Positions 15,042 to 22,294 of a stretch of 26,423 bases of DNA are shown in pieces. Position numbers and translations under genes: made by a program. Source of the DNA: Alphaproteobacteria bacterium UBA6187 (GTDB taxonomy: Bacteria > Pseudomonadota > Alphaproteobacteria > Rickettsiales > UBA6187); assembly GCA_002422795.1 (NCBI GenBank), contig DITJ01000077.1:743-27165 (forward strand), in the 5' to 3' direction. Numbering within the stretch: the stretch's first letter is position 1; every line of letters begins with the position of its first letter. The notes under the pieces were generated by a model. It was not told where the DNA came from and did not search any database. It saw only the letters and a program-made list of their open reading frames with translations.

Positions 15042-16283
15042 ATGAAGCTGACTGATATAAAATGCAAGAATGCCAAGTTTGACCCAAACGAAAAGCCAAA
15101 TGGCAGTAAACATAAACTTTCAGATGGTGGTGGCCTTTTTCTATATATTAAGCCACAAGGTAAATATTGGCGTTTGCACTATAGATTCGATAATAAACAA
15201 AAGCTTTTAGCTTTAGGTGTATATCCGCAGGTAACCTTATCTGAAGCACGGGAAGCTAGAGAAAAAGCCAAGAAGCTACTGCAAAACAAAATAGACCCAT
15301 CCGCCTATAAGGAAGAGGAAAAACGCAGCCGCCGTATAAACAATGCCAACACTTTTGAGGCTGTTGGCCGTGAATGGCATGCTAAGAAATCAACTGGCCT
15401 ATCCGAACAATACGCTACCACCATAATTAACCGCCTGGAAGTTGATATATTTAACCGTATAGGTAATTTACCAATAAGAGATATAACCCCGGCAATAATG
15501 CTGGATGCTCTTCAGGATATAGAAAAGCGCGGCGTATATGAAACCACCCGCCGGGCAAAACAATATTGCGGGCAAATTTTCCGCTATGCTATTTTACGGG
15601 GATTAGCCGACCGTGATGTTACTGCTGATTTAAAAGATGCTCTGGAAACAAAAAAAGTTGAGCATTGTGCCTCGATAGAACCTTCTGAACTGCCAAAATT
15701 CCTAAGTGATTTATATAGGAACGATGCACGTATGTACCCCACTACCCGTTTGGCAGTTGAATTGATGCTACATACATTTGTACGCACCAGTGAATTGATT
15801 GAAGCCAAATGGTCGGAATTTGACCTGGAAGGCCGGGTGTGGACAATTCCCCCAGAACGTATGAAAATGCGTAAAGCCCACCTTGTACCTTTATCGTCTC
15901 AAGCATTAAAAATAATAGAAGACTTAAAACGCTATAACGGCAATTACGAATGGGTATTTGCCAGCGCTACCCGTCCCCGCGACCATATGAGCAATAACGC
16001 GATATTAAAAGCCTTAGACCGCATGGGTTATAAAGGCCGCATGACTGGCCACGGCTTCCGCTCCCTTGCAATGACAACAATACTGGAAAGACTTTCCTAT
16101 AATTTTGACATAGTTGATGCACAACTTGCCCATACCAAGCGCGGCCCTATGGGTGCAGCCTATGATAGGGCAAAATACCTTGAACAACGTAAAAAGATGA
16201 TGCAGGATTGGAGTGATTACCTGGATAAGATAACATTAGGTAGTGCGAATGTTGTGGAAGGGAAGTTTGGAATAAATAATTAA
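15042..16283 (+). CDS. P4-type tyrosine integrase
   Basis: A 413-aa integrase with an N-terminal DUF4102 arm-binding domain (KHKLSDGGGLFLYIKPQGKYWRLHYRF, then LGVYPQVTLSEAREARE), a core-binding domain (about 100-200) and the catalytic domain. The catalytic set is complete: Arg248 in HTFVRTSELIEAKW, His337 and Arg340 in HGFR, His364 in LAH, and Tyr374 in GAAYDRAKYLEQR. It integrates and excises element 2 at a tRNA-like site. I start it at ATG 15042 (MKLTDIKCKN, the family's usual start) with AGAGGA upstream; the TTG at 14991 would run through the arm sites. It is the first gene of element 2. Confidence 0.95.
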   Translation: MKLTDIKCKNAKFDPNEKPNGSKHKLSDGGGLFLYIKPQGKYWRLHYRFDNKQKLLALGVYPQVTLSEAREAREKAKKLLQNKIDPSAYKEEEKRSRRINNANTFEAVGREWHAKKSTGLSEQYATTIINRLEVDIFNRIGNLPIRDITPAIMLDALQDIEKRGVYETTRRAKQYCGQIFRYAILRGLADRDVTADLKDALETKKVEHCASIEPSELPKFLSDLYRNDARMYPTTRLAVELMLHTFVRTSELIEAKWSEFDLEGRVWTIPPERMKMRKAHLVPLSSQALKIIEDLKRYNGNYEWVFASATRPRDHMSNNAILKALDRMGYKGRMTGHGFRSLAMTTILERLSYNFDIVDAQLAHTKRGPMGAAYDRAKYLEQRKKMMQDWSDYLDKITLGSANVVEGKFGINN

Positions 16284-16294
16284 AGGTAATAATA

Positions 16295-17104
16295 ATGAGT
16301 AAAAGTCAAAAAGCACGTTTTATTATAGATGAAAAATATAAAGACCTTATCATAATTAATATAAAGAGTAGATTTGCCGACCCTGAAGTAGAGCAAGCTG
16401 CAAATGATGATCTTGCAAATATTTTAAAACTATCAGAAGAAGATATTAATTCGTTATATCAAGAGGCACTTACACAGGCCAATAATAATGTTTTTGGGAA
16501 AGCCTTATGCACTAATGCAGATTTTCAATCCTGGAGCGAAGAAGATTATTGGACAACAAGGGAAGCGGCGTGGCTTAATATAGATATAAATCCTAAATTA
16601 ATACCTGATTCAGTAATATCAGAATATTATGCACATTTACCTTCTGTGCAGAGATACTTAGAACTTAAAGAGAAGCTGGATAAAGCACAAGGTGTGTGGA
16701 AGCTGGGTGAGTTTTGTATCACTGCAAAAACTAAGCCTATTAGTTTTATAGAATGGGGTACAGATAAGAAGCGCCCTTTTCCTAAAGAATTAGAAAAATT
16801 AGTAAAAAAGCAATTTAAGTCAGTAAAACAAACTAAAAATGTAAATTTTGCAGTAAAAGATAAAAAAAGAGGCAATGGAAGCCAAACTCAAAGACAAAAT
16901 AATAATTTGTTGAAGATTTTATATTATATACTTGAAAATAAATTCTCATATATGGAAGGAAAAGAGGAGCAAGTTGCAACCGAATTACACAAAATTACAG
17001 GTGGTTCGGTTGTTAGTAAAGGGACTCTTAAAAAATATTTAGTGCTTGCATCTAGTGAAGTGCAAGTTAGCGAAAAGAAAGAATTAGAAAAAAGTAAGGT
17101 CTAA
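16295..17104 (+). CDS. Unknown protein downstream of the integrase
   Basis: A 269-aa protein starting 11 bases after the integrase, with AAAGG before ATG. Residues about 84-97 (YWTTREAAWLNIDINPK) resemble the 'W...EAA.L..G.dP' segment found in uncharacterised proteins beside AlpA regulators in genomic islands. The C-terminus is Lys-rich, with KFSYMEGKEEQVATELHKITGGSVVSKGTLKKYL around 215-250 that could be a small DNA-binding helix-turn-helix. Function unknown; the position suggests a role in regulation or excision. Confidence 0.6.
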   Translation: MSKSQKARFIIDEKYKDLIIINIKSRFADPEVEQAANDDLANILKLSEEDINSLYQEALTQANNNVFGKALCTNADFQSWSEEDYWTTREAAWLNIDINPKLIPDSVISEYYAHLPSVQRYLELKEKLDKAQGVWKLGEFCITAKTKPISFIEWGTDKKRPFPKELEKLVKKQFKSVKQTKNVNFAVKDKKRGNGSQTQRQNNNLLKILYYILENKFSYMEGKEEQVATELHKITGGSVVSKGTLKKYLVLASSEVQVSEKKELEKSKV

Positions 17105-17186
17105 TTTCTCTAATTAGAAATCTAACACCCATTATACTTTATAAAATTGCACAAGACGTACTAAATACTTATTGGAGCAATAAATT

Positions 17187-17411
17187 ATGAGTGTAAATCA
17201 AATACCCCTAACTGGATATTTACGTATCTGGCAAATTATTGGCGATAAAAAAGCCAATCCCCCCATACCACCTTTAATACCTGTCAGTGCGGCCACATGG
17301 TGGAATAAAGTCCGCTCTGGCCACTATCCACAACCTGTAAAACTTGGGCCTCGCATTACTGCGTGGCGGGTTGAGGACGTGCGCAAGCTAATAGAGAATG
17401 GTTTGCAGTAA
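17187..17411 (+). CDS. AlpA-like regulator / excisionase
   Basis: A 74-aa protein with an AlpA/MerR-like helix-turn-helix: GYLRIWQIIGD, VSAATWWNKVRSGHYPQPVKLGPRITAWRVEDVRKLIENG. The pattern 'S..TWW..v..G.fP.PvklG.r...W...dv...i' is the family signature. P4-island AlpA proteins activate integrase expression and help excision, so this gene is probably the directionality factor of element 2. It is preceded by GGAG and ATG and has its own 80-base leader. Confidence 0.85.
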   Translation: MSVNQIPLTGYLRIWQIIGDKKANPPIPPLIPVSAATWWNKVRSGHYPQPVKLGPRITAWRVEDVRKLIENGLQ

Positions 17412-17443
17412 TATAAACTTAATATTGAAGAGTGGAGAATATC

Positions 17444-17947
17444 ATGAGTAACAACCATCTGTATGAAGAGTTAGATAAAAGTACAACATTAAATAGTGAA
17501 AAAGTAAAGTTACCGGCAATGTATATTTTTGTTAATAATATGCTTATGGACATGCAGGATCTGAGTATACGAGAAGCAGGAGCGTATAGTTTGCTATTGT
17601 TTCATATGTGGCGAAATGGTGGCGCTATTCCAGATAATAACAAAACAATTGCCAGATATTTAGGAAATATATCGCAAAAAGAAGTTAAAAAAATTAGAGA
17701 AAAATTAGCTTTTAAATTAGAATTTTGTGAAGGAAGTATAACCATTCCTGGTCTACAAAAACAATACAACGATGCAGTTGCAAAGCATCAGCATAAATCT
17801 AAAGCTGGCTATATTGGTGGCAAGGCCTCTGCTAATAACAAAAATAATCAAAGATATAATGAGACTAATAATTATACAGAACCAAGACAAAGAGGGGAAA
17901 GCAAACTTGGTGATGTGCTTGAAGCAAGCTTCAAGCAAATACAATAA
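17444..17947 (+). CDS. DUF1376-like protein
   Basis: A 167-aa protein. LPAMYIFVNNMLMDMQDLSIREAGAYSLLLFHMWRNGGAIPDNNKTIARYLG (about 21-75) matches the DUF1376 layout: a short strand, 'D...LT..E.GAY..LL...W..GG.lP.d...iA..lg'. The family is found in phages and islands and is thought to be linked to replication or gene control. The C-terminus is a basic, low-complexity Asn/Lys-rich tail. I start at ATG 17444 with GGAG 6 bases upstream rather than GTG 17432. It is the last gene of the AT-rich part before the GC-richer terminase block. Confidence 0.75.
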   Translation: MSNNHLYEELDKSTTLNSEKVKLPAMYIFVNNMLMDMQDLSIREAGAYSLLLFHMWRNGGAIPDNNKTIARYLGNISQKEVKKIREKLAFKLEFCEGSITIPGLQKQYNDAVAKHQHKSKAGYIGGKASANNKNNQRYNETNNYTEPRQRGESKLGDVLEASFKQIQ

Positions 17948-18229
17948 GAAAAAAAATAAAATCATAAATAAAAGTTAATAATCAAAAAACAATATCAATA
18001 AACAAAAAGGTACTTCCCCAGGCCACTCCCATGCGGGTAACGCAAAGCCCCGGTTTGTGCTTAGATATACAGTATAAACAAGGGGTTGCGGTGTTTTATG
18101 GGAAGTGGGTTTGGTTAAGCTTTAAAGGGGCAGATACACTAAAGTTAGCTACTGGAAGTTAATCTTTCTTTTGGTTAATTCCCAGCCTCCTGGCAGCGTT
18201 TGTTCATTGGCTAAAGATAAGGCAAATTT
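17948..18229. other. Non-coding leader before the terminase genes
   Basis: An AT-rich first 60 bases change abruptly at about 18008 to a GC-rich segment. ACTTCCC (18012-18018) is inverted as GGGAAGT (18100-18106), giving a possible long-range stem. The frame at 18009 reads GTSPGHSHAGNAKPRFVLRYTV before a stop but has no start codon, so it may be the remnant of a gene or a conserved leader. No RNA family recognised. Confidence 0.35.
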
Positions 18230-18817
18230 ATGATGCAATACCACATGTTCCGCACCGACAAAGGCGCATTAATCCCTGTTGCTGCAGAAACGGCGGCGGC
18301 CCACCTGGATTTAAGCGTCACACGTTTTAACGATTTGGTGCGGCAAGGGGTTTTGCCACGTGAAGGCCGGGCGCAATATGATTTGGATGCCGTGCGAGTG
18401 GCTTATATCCGGCATATACGCGATGTTGCAGGCGGCAAGAAATCTGCTGGCGGTGCGCCGGAACTCACCGCCGAACGTGCCCGCCTTGCCCGCGCCCAGG
18501 CTGATAAAGCCGAAATGGAAGTAGCCGCGCTGGAAGGTAGGCTTGTTCCTGCGGAAAGTGTGGAAAAAACCTGGCTTGTCCTTGCCACCTCTTTCCGCTC
18601 GCGCATGGTTGCGATGCCGGGCAAGCTCGCGCACCAACTGGCGGCTATCCAAAGTCCTGCGGAAGCTGAAGATTTTATCCGCAAATCAATTTATGAGGCA
18701 CTCGATGAACTTAGCAACTTCCACCCGCAGCAATACAGCGCTTCTCTTGATAGCCCGGAAAGTGGCATCCCGGATGAAACCGCCGCCGCTCCTGAAAGTG
18801 AGCCAGTGGGCGGATAA
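18230..18817 (+). CDS. Phage terminase small subunit, Nu1-like
   Basis: A 195-aa protein. Residues about 18-65 form a winged helix-turn-helix like lambda gpNu1: ETAAAHLDLSVTRFNDLVRQGVLPREGRAQYDLDAVRVAYIRHIRD. An Ala/Glu-rich helix (ELTAERARLARAQADKAEMEVAALEGRLVPAESVEKTW) follows, typical of Nu1-type small subunits, which bind the packaging site and hand DNA to the large subunit. The start is ATG 18230 (or the next ATG) with AAGG 8 bases upstream. Its end overlaps the large subunit by 44 bases. Codon and base use here are clearly more GC-rich than in the genes on either side. Confidence 0.85.
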   Translation: MMQYHMFRTDKGALIPVAAETAAAHLDLSVTRFNDLVRQGVLPREGRAQYDLDAVRVAYIRHIRDVAGGKKSAGGAPELTAERARLARAQADKAEMEVAALEGRLVPAESVEKTWLVLATSFRSRMVAMPGKLAHQLAAIQSPAEAEDFIRKSIYEALDELSNFHPQQYSASLDSPESGIPDETAAAPESEPVGG

Positions 18818-20696
18818 TTACCGTTTCCTCAGCCGCGAATCCAGCGCCGAACCGGGCCGGTGGTATACCAACCGCGCCCCATACCAGCGCGGCATGATGG
18901 ATGCAGTGAACGATCCCAAAGTGGAATCGGTGGTGATAATGTCTGCTGCGCAAGTGGGCAAAACCGAAATTATCAATAATATTATTGGCTATTTTATCCA
19001 TCAAGATCCCTCGCCAATCCTTTTGCTACAGCCAACTTTGCAAATGGGTGAAGCCTGGAGCAAAGACCGCCTTATGCCCATGGCGCGTGATAGCAAAGTG
19101 TTTGGCGATTTAATCAGCACTGACAAAAAACGCGATGGCGGCAACACGATTTTACATAAATCTTTCCCTGGCGGACACATCACTATTGCGGGTGCAAATT
19201 CACCTGCATCCCTTGCCAGCCGCCCGATTCGCATTGTCATGATGGATGAGGTAGACCGCTACCCCTTAAGCGCCGGGGAAGAAGGCGACCCGGTAAATTT
19301 AGCTCGCAAACGCACCACAACTTTCTGGAACCGTAAAATAGTGATGGTATCCACTCCCACAATCAAAGGCCAGAGCCGCATTTCCGCCGCCTATGAATCA
19401 AGCGACAAGCGCCAATATCATGTTCCTTGCCCGCAATGCGGCCATATGCAGGTGCTGGCATGGAAAGGCGTATCATGGCCGGAAAAACAGCCAGAAAAGG
19501 CACATTATATTTGCCTTGAAAATGGCTGTATCATTACCGATGCCGATAAACCAAAGATGCTGCAAGATGGCAAATGGCTAGCAACCGCGCCATTTTCCGG
19601 AGCTGCAGGATTCCATCTTAATGAACTTTATAGCCCTTGGGTATCATTTGCGGAAATTGCCTGTAACTTTTTAGAAGCAAAGAAAATGCCGGAAACGCTC
19701 AAAACCTTTACCAACACTGCTTTGGCCGAAACCTGGGATGCCGACCAGGAAGGCGAAGGCGTGGAACAACATATTTTGCAACAACGCTGCGAAAAATACC
19801 GTTATGCGCCTTATGGAGTACTCTTTTTAACTTGCGGGGTGGACGTGCAAAACGACCGCATAGAAGGCGAAATATTAGGCTGGGGCAAGCAATATGAAAG
19901 CTGGTCTGTTGATTATTTCGTGATCCACGGCAACCCCGCTTTGCCCGAAATATGGAACAGGCTGCAGGAAAAATTGGAAGCGGTGGTGCTGCACCAATCT
20001 GGCCTGCCCATGAAAATATTTACCACCTGCATTGATTCCGGCGGCCATTATACCGATGAAGTTTACCGCTTTTGCACCAGGGTAAGGGGCGGCCTCAGGG
20101 TATTTGCGGTTAAAGGTGCTTCGCAAATGGGCAAAATATTAGTGAGCAAGCCAACTAATAATAACCGCTTCCGGGTTAAATTATATATGGTGGCGACAGA
20201 TACCGCTAAGGAACTTATCTATAGTCGCCTGAAAATAGAAAAGCCAGGCCCCGGCTACTGCCACTTCCCGATGCATTATGATGATGAATTTTTCAAGCAA
20301 CTCACTTCCGAAAAATTCATGCAGGTTTTTGAAAAAGGCCGCACCCGCCATTTATGGAAAAAAACCCGCCCACGCAACGAAGCCCTTGATTGCCGTGTTT
20401 ATAACCTGGCGGCTTATGCTATTAGCCCGGTAAACCTTAGCCTGGCAGAAACAAATTTAAATAAAAGGATTGAGGTTTTTAAGGAGGAACAGGCGAGAAA
20501 AATTGCGGTGGAAAAGATGGTAACAGAGCAAAAGAAAATAATGGAGCAAAGGGAAACCACTGCAATTCCTGCAAAGCCAAAGCTTAAAAAAATCCCTTTT
20601 GATGAACTTTTAAGGAAGGCTTTAAAGAAAGGCGTTATTACACAGATGCAGTTTGATAGGGATATGAAGGAGTATTTGGAGGGTGAGAAATTATGA
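18774..20696 (+). CDS. Phage terminase large subunit, GpA family
   Basis: A 640-aa protein of the GpA terminase family. LKVSQWADNYRFLSRESSAEPGRW (8-30) is the typical N-terminus. SAAQVGKTE (57-65) is the Walker A-like loop, VMMDEVDRYP the Walker B, and VPCPQCGHMQVL a CxxC zinc site. GVDVQNDRIEGEILGWG, DSGGHYTDEV and NEALDCRVYNLAAYA mark the RNase H-like nuclease domain. It would cut and pump DNA into a prohead. I start it at ATG 18774 (MKPPPLLKVS); the longer frame to 18543 reads through the small-subunit gene. No portal, protease or capsid gene follows, so it is either a remnant or part of a satellite that uses helper capsids. Confidence 0.93.
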   Translation: MKPPPLLKVSQWADNYRFLSRESSAEPGRWYTNRAPYQRGMMDAVNDPKVESVVIMSAAQVGKTEIINNIIGYFIHQDPSPILLLQPTLQMGEAWSKDRLMPMARDSKVFGDLISTDKKRDGGNTILHKSFPGGHITIAGANSPASLASRPIRIVMMDEVDRYPLSAGEEGDPVNLARKRTTTFWNRKIVMVSTPTIKGQSRISAAYESSDKRQYHVPCPQCGHMQVLAWKGVSWPEKQPEKAHYICLENGCIITDADKPKMLQDGKWLATAPFSGAAGFHLNELYSPWVSFAEIACNFLEAKKMPETLKTFTNTALAETWDADQEGEGVEQHILQQRCEKYRYAPYGVLFLTCGVDVQNDRIEGEILGWGKQYESWSVDYFVIHGNPALPEIWNRLQEKLEAVVLHQSGLPMKIFTTCIDSGGHYTDEVYRFCTRVRGGLRVFAVKGASQMGKILVSKPTNNNRFRVKLYMVATDTAKELIYSRLKIEKPGPGYCHFPMHYDDEFFKQLTSEKFMQVFEKGRTRHLWKKTRPRNEALDCRVYNLAAYAISPVNLSLAETNLNKRIEVFKEEQARKIAVEKMVTEQKKIMEQRETTAIPAKPKLKKIPFDELLRKALKKGVITQMQFDRDMKEYLEGEKL

Positions 20697-20969
20697 ACCA
20701 GGAAAATGATACTCAAATACCTCTTCATTATTAAACCTGGCCGCCCCTTCCGGCTTCCCCTCATAACGCTTCTGCATAGCCACCGAAACATAACCAGCCA
20801 CACCATAAGCATGATGTAGTTGTTCGCAAACACGCTGCAAATCCTTCAAATCATCCTGAGATGGCTGGAATTGCTTATTTTTCTTCAGAGATATTAAATC
20901 AGTAGTGAGTTTATCAATTGAACTTATGATTTCTGTTGGTAAGGTAGATTTCTTTTTAAATGACAACAT
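20691..20969 (-). CDS. Small hypothetical protein, antisense and convergent to the terminase
   Basis: A 92-aa frame with ATG 20969 and GGGAG 6 bases upstream. The sequence looks protein-like (DLKDLQRVCEQLHHAYGVAGYVSVAMQKRYEGKPEG) and overlaps the terminase stop by only 6 bases, as expected for a real convergent gene. No family recognised. If transcribed, its 5' leader would include the structured segment at 20991-21180. Confidence 0.5.
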   Translation of the reverse strand: MLSFKKKSTLPTEIISSIDKLTTDLISLKKNKQFQPSQDDLKDLQRVCEQLHHAYGVAGYVSVAMQKRYEGKPEGAARFNNEEVFEYHFPGS

Positions 20970-20990
20970 ATACAACTCCCTATATTATTA

Positions 20991-21180
20991 GTTGGCGGTT
21001 ATCGGCCACCAACAACTATAGCTGGTGACCGGGGAGTTCAAAAACCGCCGATAGACGATCGCATTGGCCTTTAGGCAAAGCCCTGGACATGCGCCAATGC
21101 CCCCCCAGCATAAGCAAGGGAGACATTATTTGCGGCTAATGCCAGCCGCTATCGGAAGAGGTTTTGAAAGCCCCAGAACA
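20991..21180. ncRNA. Candidate structured RNA (strand unknown)
   Basis: This gene-free GC-rich stretch (in the gap 20970-21346) is unusually self-complementary. GGCGGTT (20994-21000) pairs AACCGCC (21043-21049) around an inner hairpin CACCA/TGGTG (21007-21011, 21023-21027). GCATTGGC (21061-21068) pairs GCCAATGC (21093-21100), and GCGGCT (21132-21137) pairs AGCCGC (21144-21149). CCGATAG (21048-21054) pairs CTATCGG (21149-21155), extended outward by TTCAAAA/TTTTGAA (21037-21043, 21162-21168) and GGGG/CCCC (21031-21034, 21171-21174). The first and the long helices share 2 bases, so two folds may alternate. It resembles phage antisense RNA loci (C4/isrK type) in setting, but I cannot match a family. 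Confidence 0.55.
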
Positions 21181-21257
21181 GCACTCGCCGTTCCACTTGT
21201 GAAATTATAGGAAGTTGTAAGTTATTGCAATTATTTTAAAGATGGAGATTCAAAACA

Positions 21258-21286
21258 TTGACCTAATCTAGTGATAGTTGTAGAAA
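21258..21286 (+). promoter_or_regulatory. Probable promoter of the helicase cassette
   Basis: TTGACC (21258-21263), 17 bases, TAGAAA (21281-21286), about 60 bases before the ATG at 21347. The start of that gene has no clear Shine-Dalgarno. This is the only good promoter-like pair between the structured segment and the cassette. Confidence 0.4.
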
Positions 21287-21346
21287 TTTACTTGATGGTA
21301 TTGCAAGTTTTAAGAGTCATTTATAACTAACTTATTAGCAAAAATA

Positions 21347-22294
21347 ATGTTTCACGATACTAAGTTAAATAATAGAGAGGCTGTAAGGGGAGCAATTTGC
21401 GCTTTAAGTCGTGAGTCAGAAGAAGGGTATAGCAGCAAACCTGTACATATTAATAAAATTGATTATTTAGGAAGAAAATTTGGTTTAAATGTGCCTGCAA
21501 AAGATGTTTTAGAAGAGCTTCATATAGTTGGTGAAGTTTGCAACTTAACTTCTGGGTATTGGTTGCCTTCCCCTCTCCGATTAATAAGTCTTGGTGGCTG
21601 GGATCTTATTATTTCCGCGAATCCAACTTATATATTAGAAAATCATTTGAAATGGAAAATTTATATAACTGGAATTGGACGTTTTTGTAAAAAACAACAA
21701 AATAGATTACCTTACCAATCATTTAATGACTGGTCTAGAATTCCCAATGATTTAATAAAATGGACAACAAACAAACTTAACATAGCTAAAACCCGCACTA
21801 TACCATTAACAATTAATGCATCTAATTGTGTAGTTTATTGCCCTTGGCTTTTAAAGGAAATAGACGCTAGCACTCCAAAGAATAAGTATTGGAAATCCCT
21901 TAATGCATTAGTTATACCAGATAAAATCCCTTGCATTTTATTTAAAGAAAAAATTTCTCCTCATTTTACGAGATCTGGAGTTTTGTTTATGGAAAAAGGG
22001 AAAATAAAATCTATGTATGAAGGAATTTCACAATATACAAAAGGTGATCGTGACAGATTTATGTGTGGCCTTGATATTCTTTATAATATTAAAAAGAAAT
22101 ATACCATTATAAATAAAGATCAAGAAAAGATAACAATTCGATTAGTTCGGCCACTTCCCCAGGAGGAAAGAAATTTATTTGTCACAATTGGCCGGGAGAA
22201 TCCAAATTATTCTTGTGAATATAGTTTCTTAAATTTTCTTTATCCGGTTGCAGAAAATACACTTTTAGGTTTGGGTTATGAAAAAAATACATGA
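21347..22294 (+). CDS. Uncharacterised partner protein of the large helicase
   Basis: A 315-aa soluble protein starting MFHDTKLNNREAVRG. I recognise no domain. Visible: a helical N-terminus that could be a winged helix (about 8-65), then YWLPSPLRLISLGGWDLIISANPTYIL (about 71-97), a distinctive block with a Pro-x-Arg and a conserved-looking strand. Later come IPLTINASNCVVYCPWLLKE, LVRPLPQEERNLFVTIGRE and CEYSFLNFLYPVAENTLLGLGY. It shares 17 bases with the helicase start, so the two are translationally coupled and very likely act together. The low GC content matches the helicase, not the terminase. No catalytic motif is apparent; a DNA-recognition or adaptor role is a guess. Confidence 0.7.
   Translation: MFHDTKLNNREAVRGAICALSRESEEGYSSKPVHINKIDYLGRKFGLNVPAKDVLEELHIVGEVCNLTSGYWLPSPLRLISLGGWDLIISANPTYILENHLKWKIYITGIGRFCKKQQNRLPYQSFNDWSRIPNDLIKWTTNKLNIAKTRTIPLTINASNCVVYCPWLLKEIDASTPKNKYWKSLNALVIPDKIPCILFKEKISPHFTRSGVLFMEKGKIKSMYEGISQYTKGDRDRFMCGLDILYNIKKKYTIINKDQEKITIRLVRPLPQEERNLFVTIGRENPNYSCEYSFLNFLYPVAENTLLGLGYEKNT

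Noticed and set aside
17160..17176. GTACTAAATACTTAT as a fifth operator before the AlpA-like gene
   Set aside because: It has similar letters, but the half-sites are in the wrong order and spacing compared with operators A-D.
18311..18652. 113-aa minus-strand frame inside the terminase small subunit gene
   Set aside because: Long antisense frames are expected in GC-richer coding DNA; the plus-strand frame has the Nu1-like wHTH and a ribosome site.
18543..18773. N-terminal extension of the large terminase (MFLRKVWKK...)
   Set aside because: This part is the small-subunit gene in another frame; the GpA family begins near LKVSQWADNYRFLS, so ATG 18774 is the better start.
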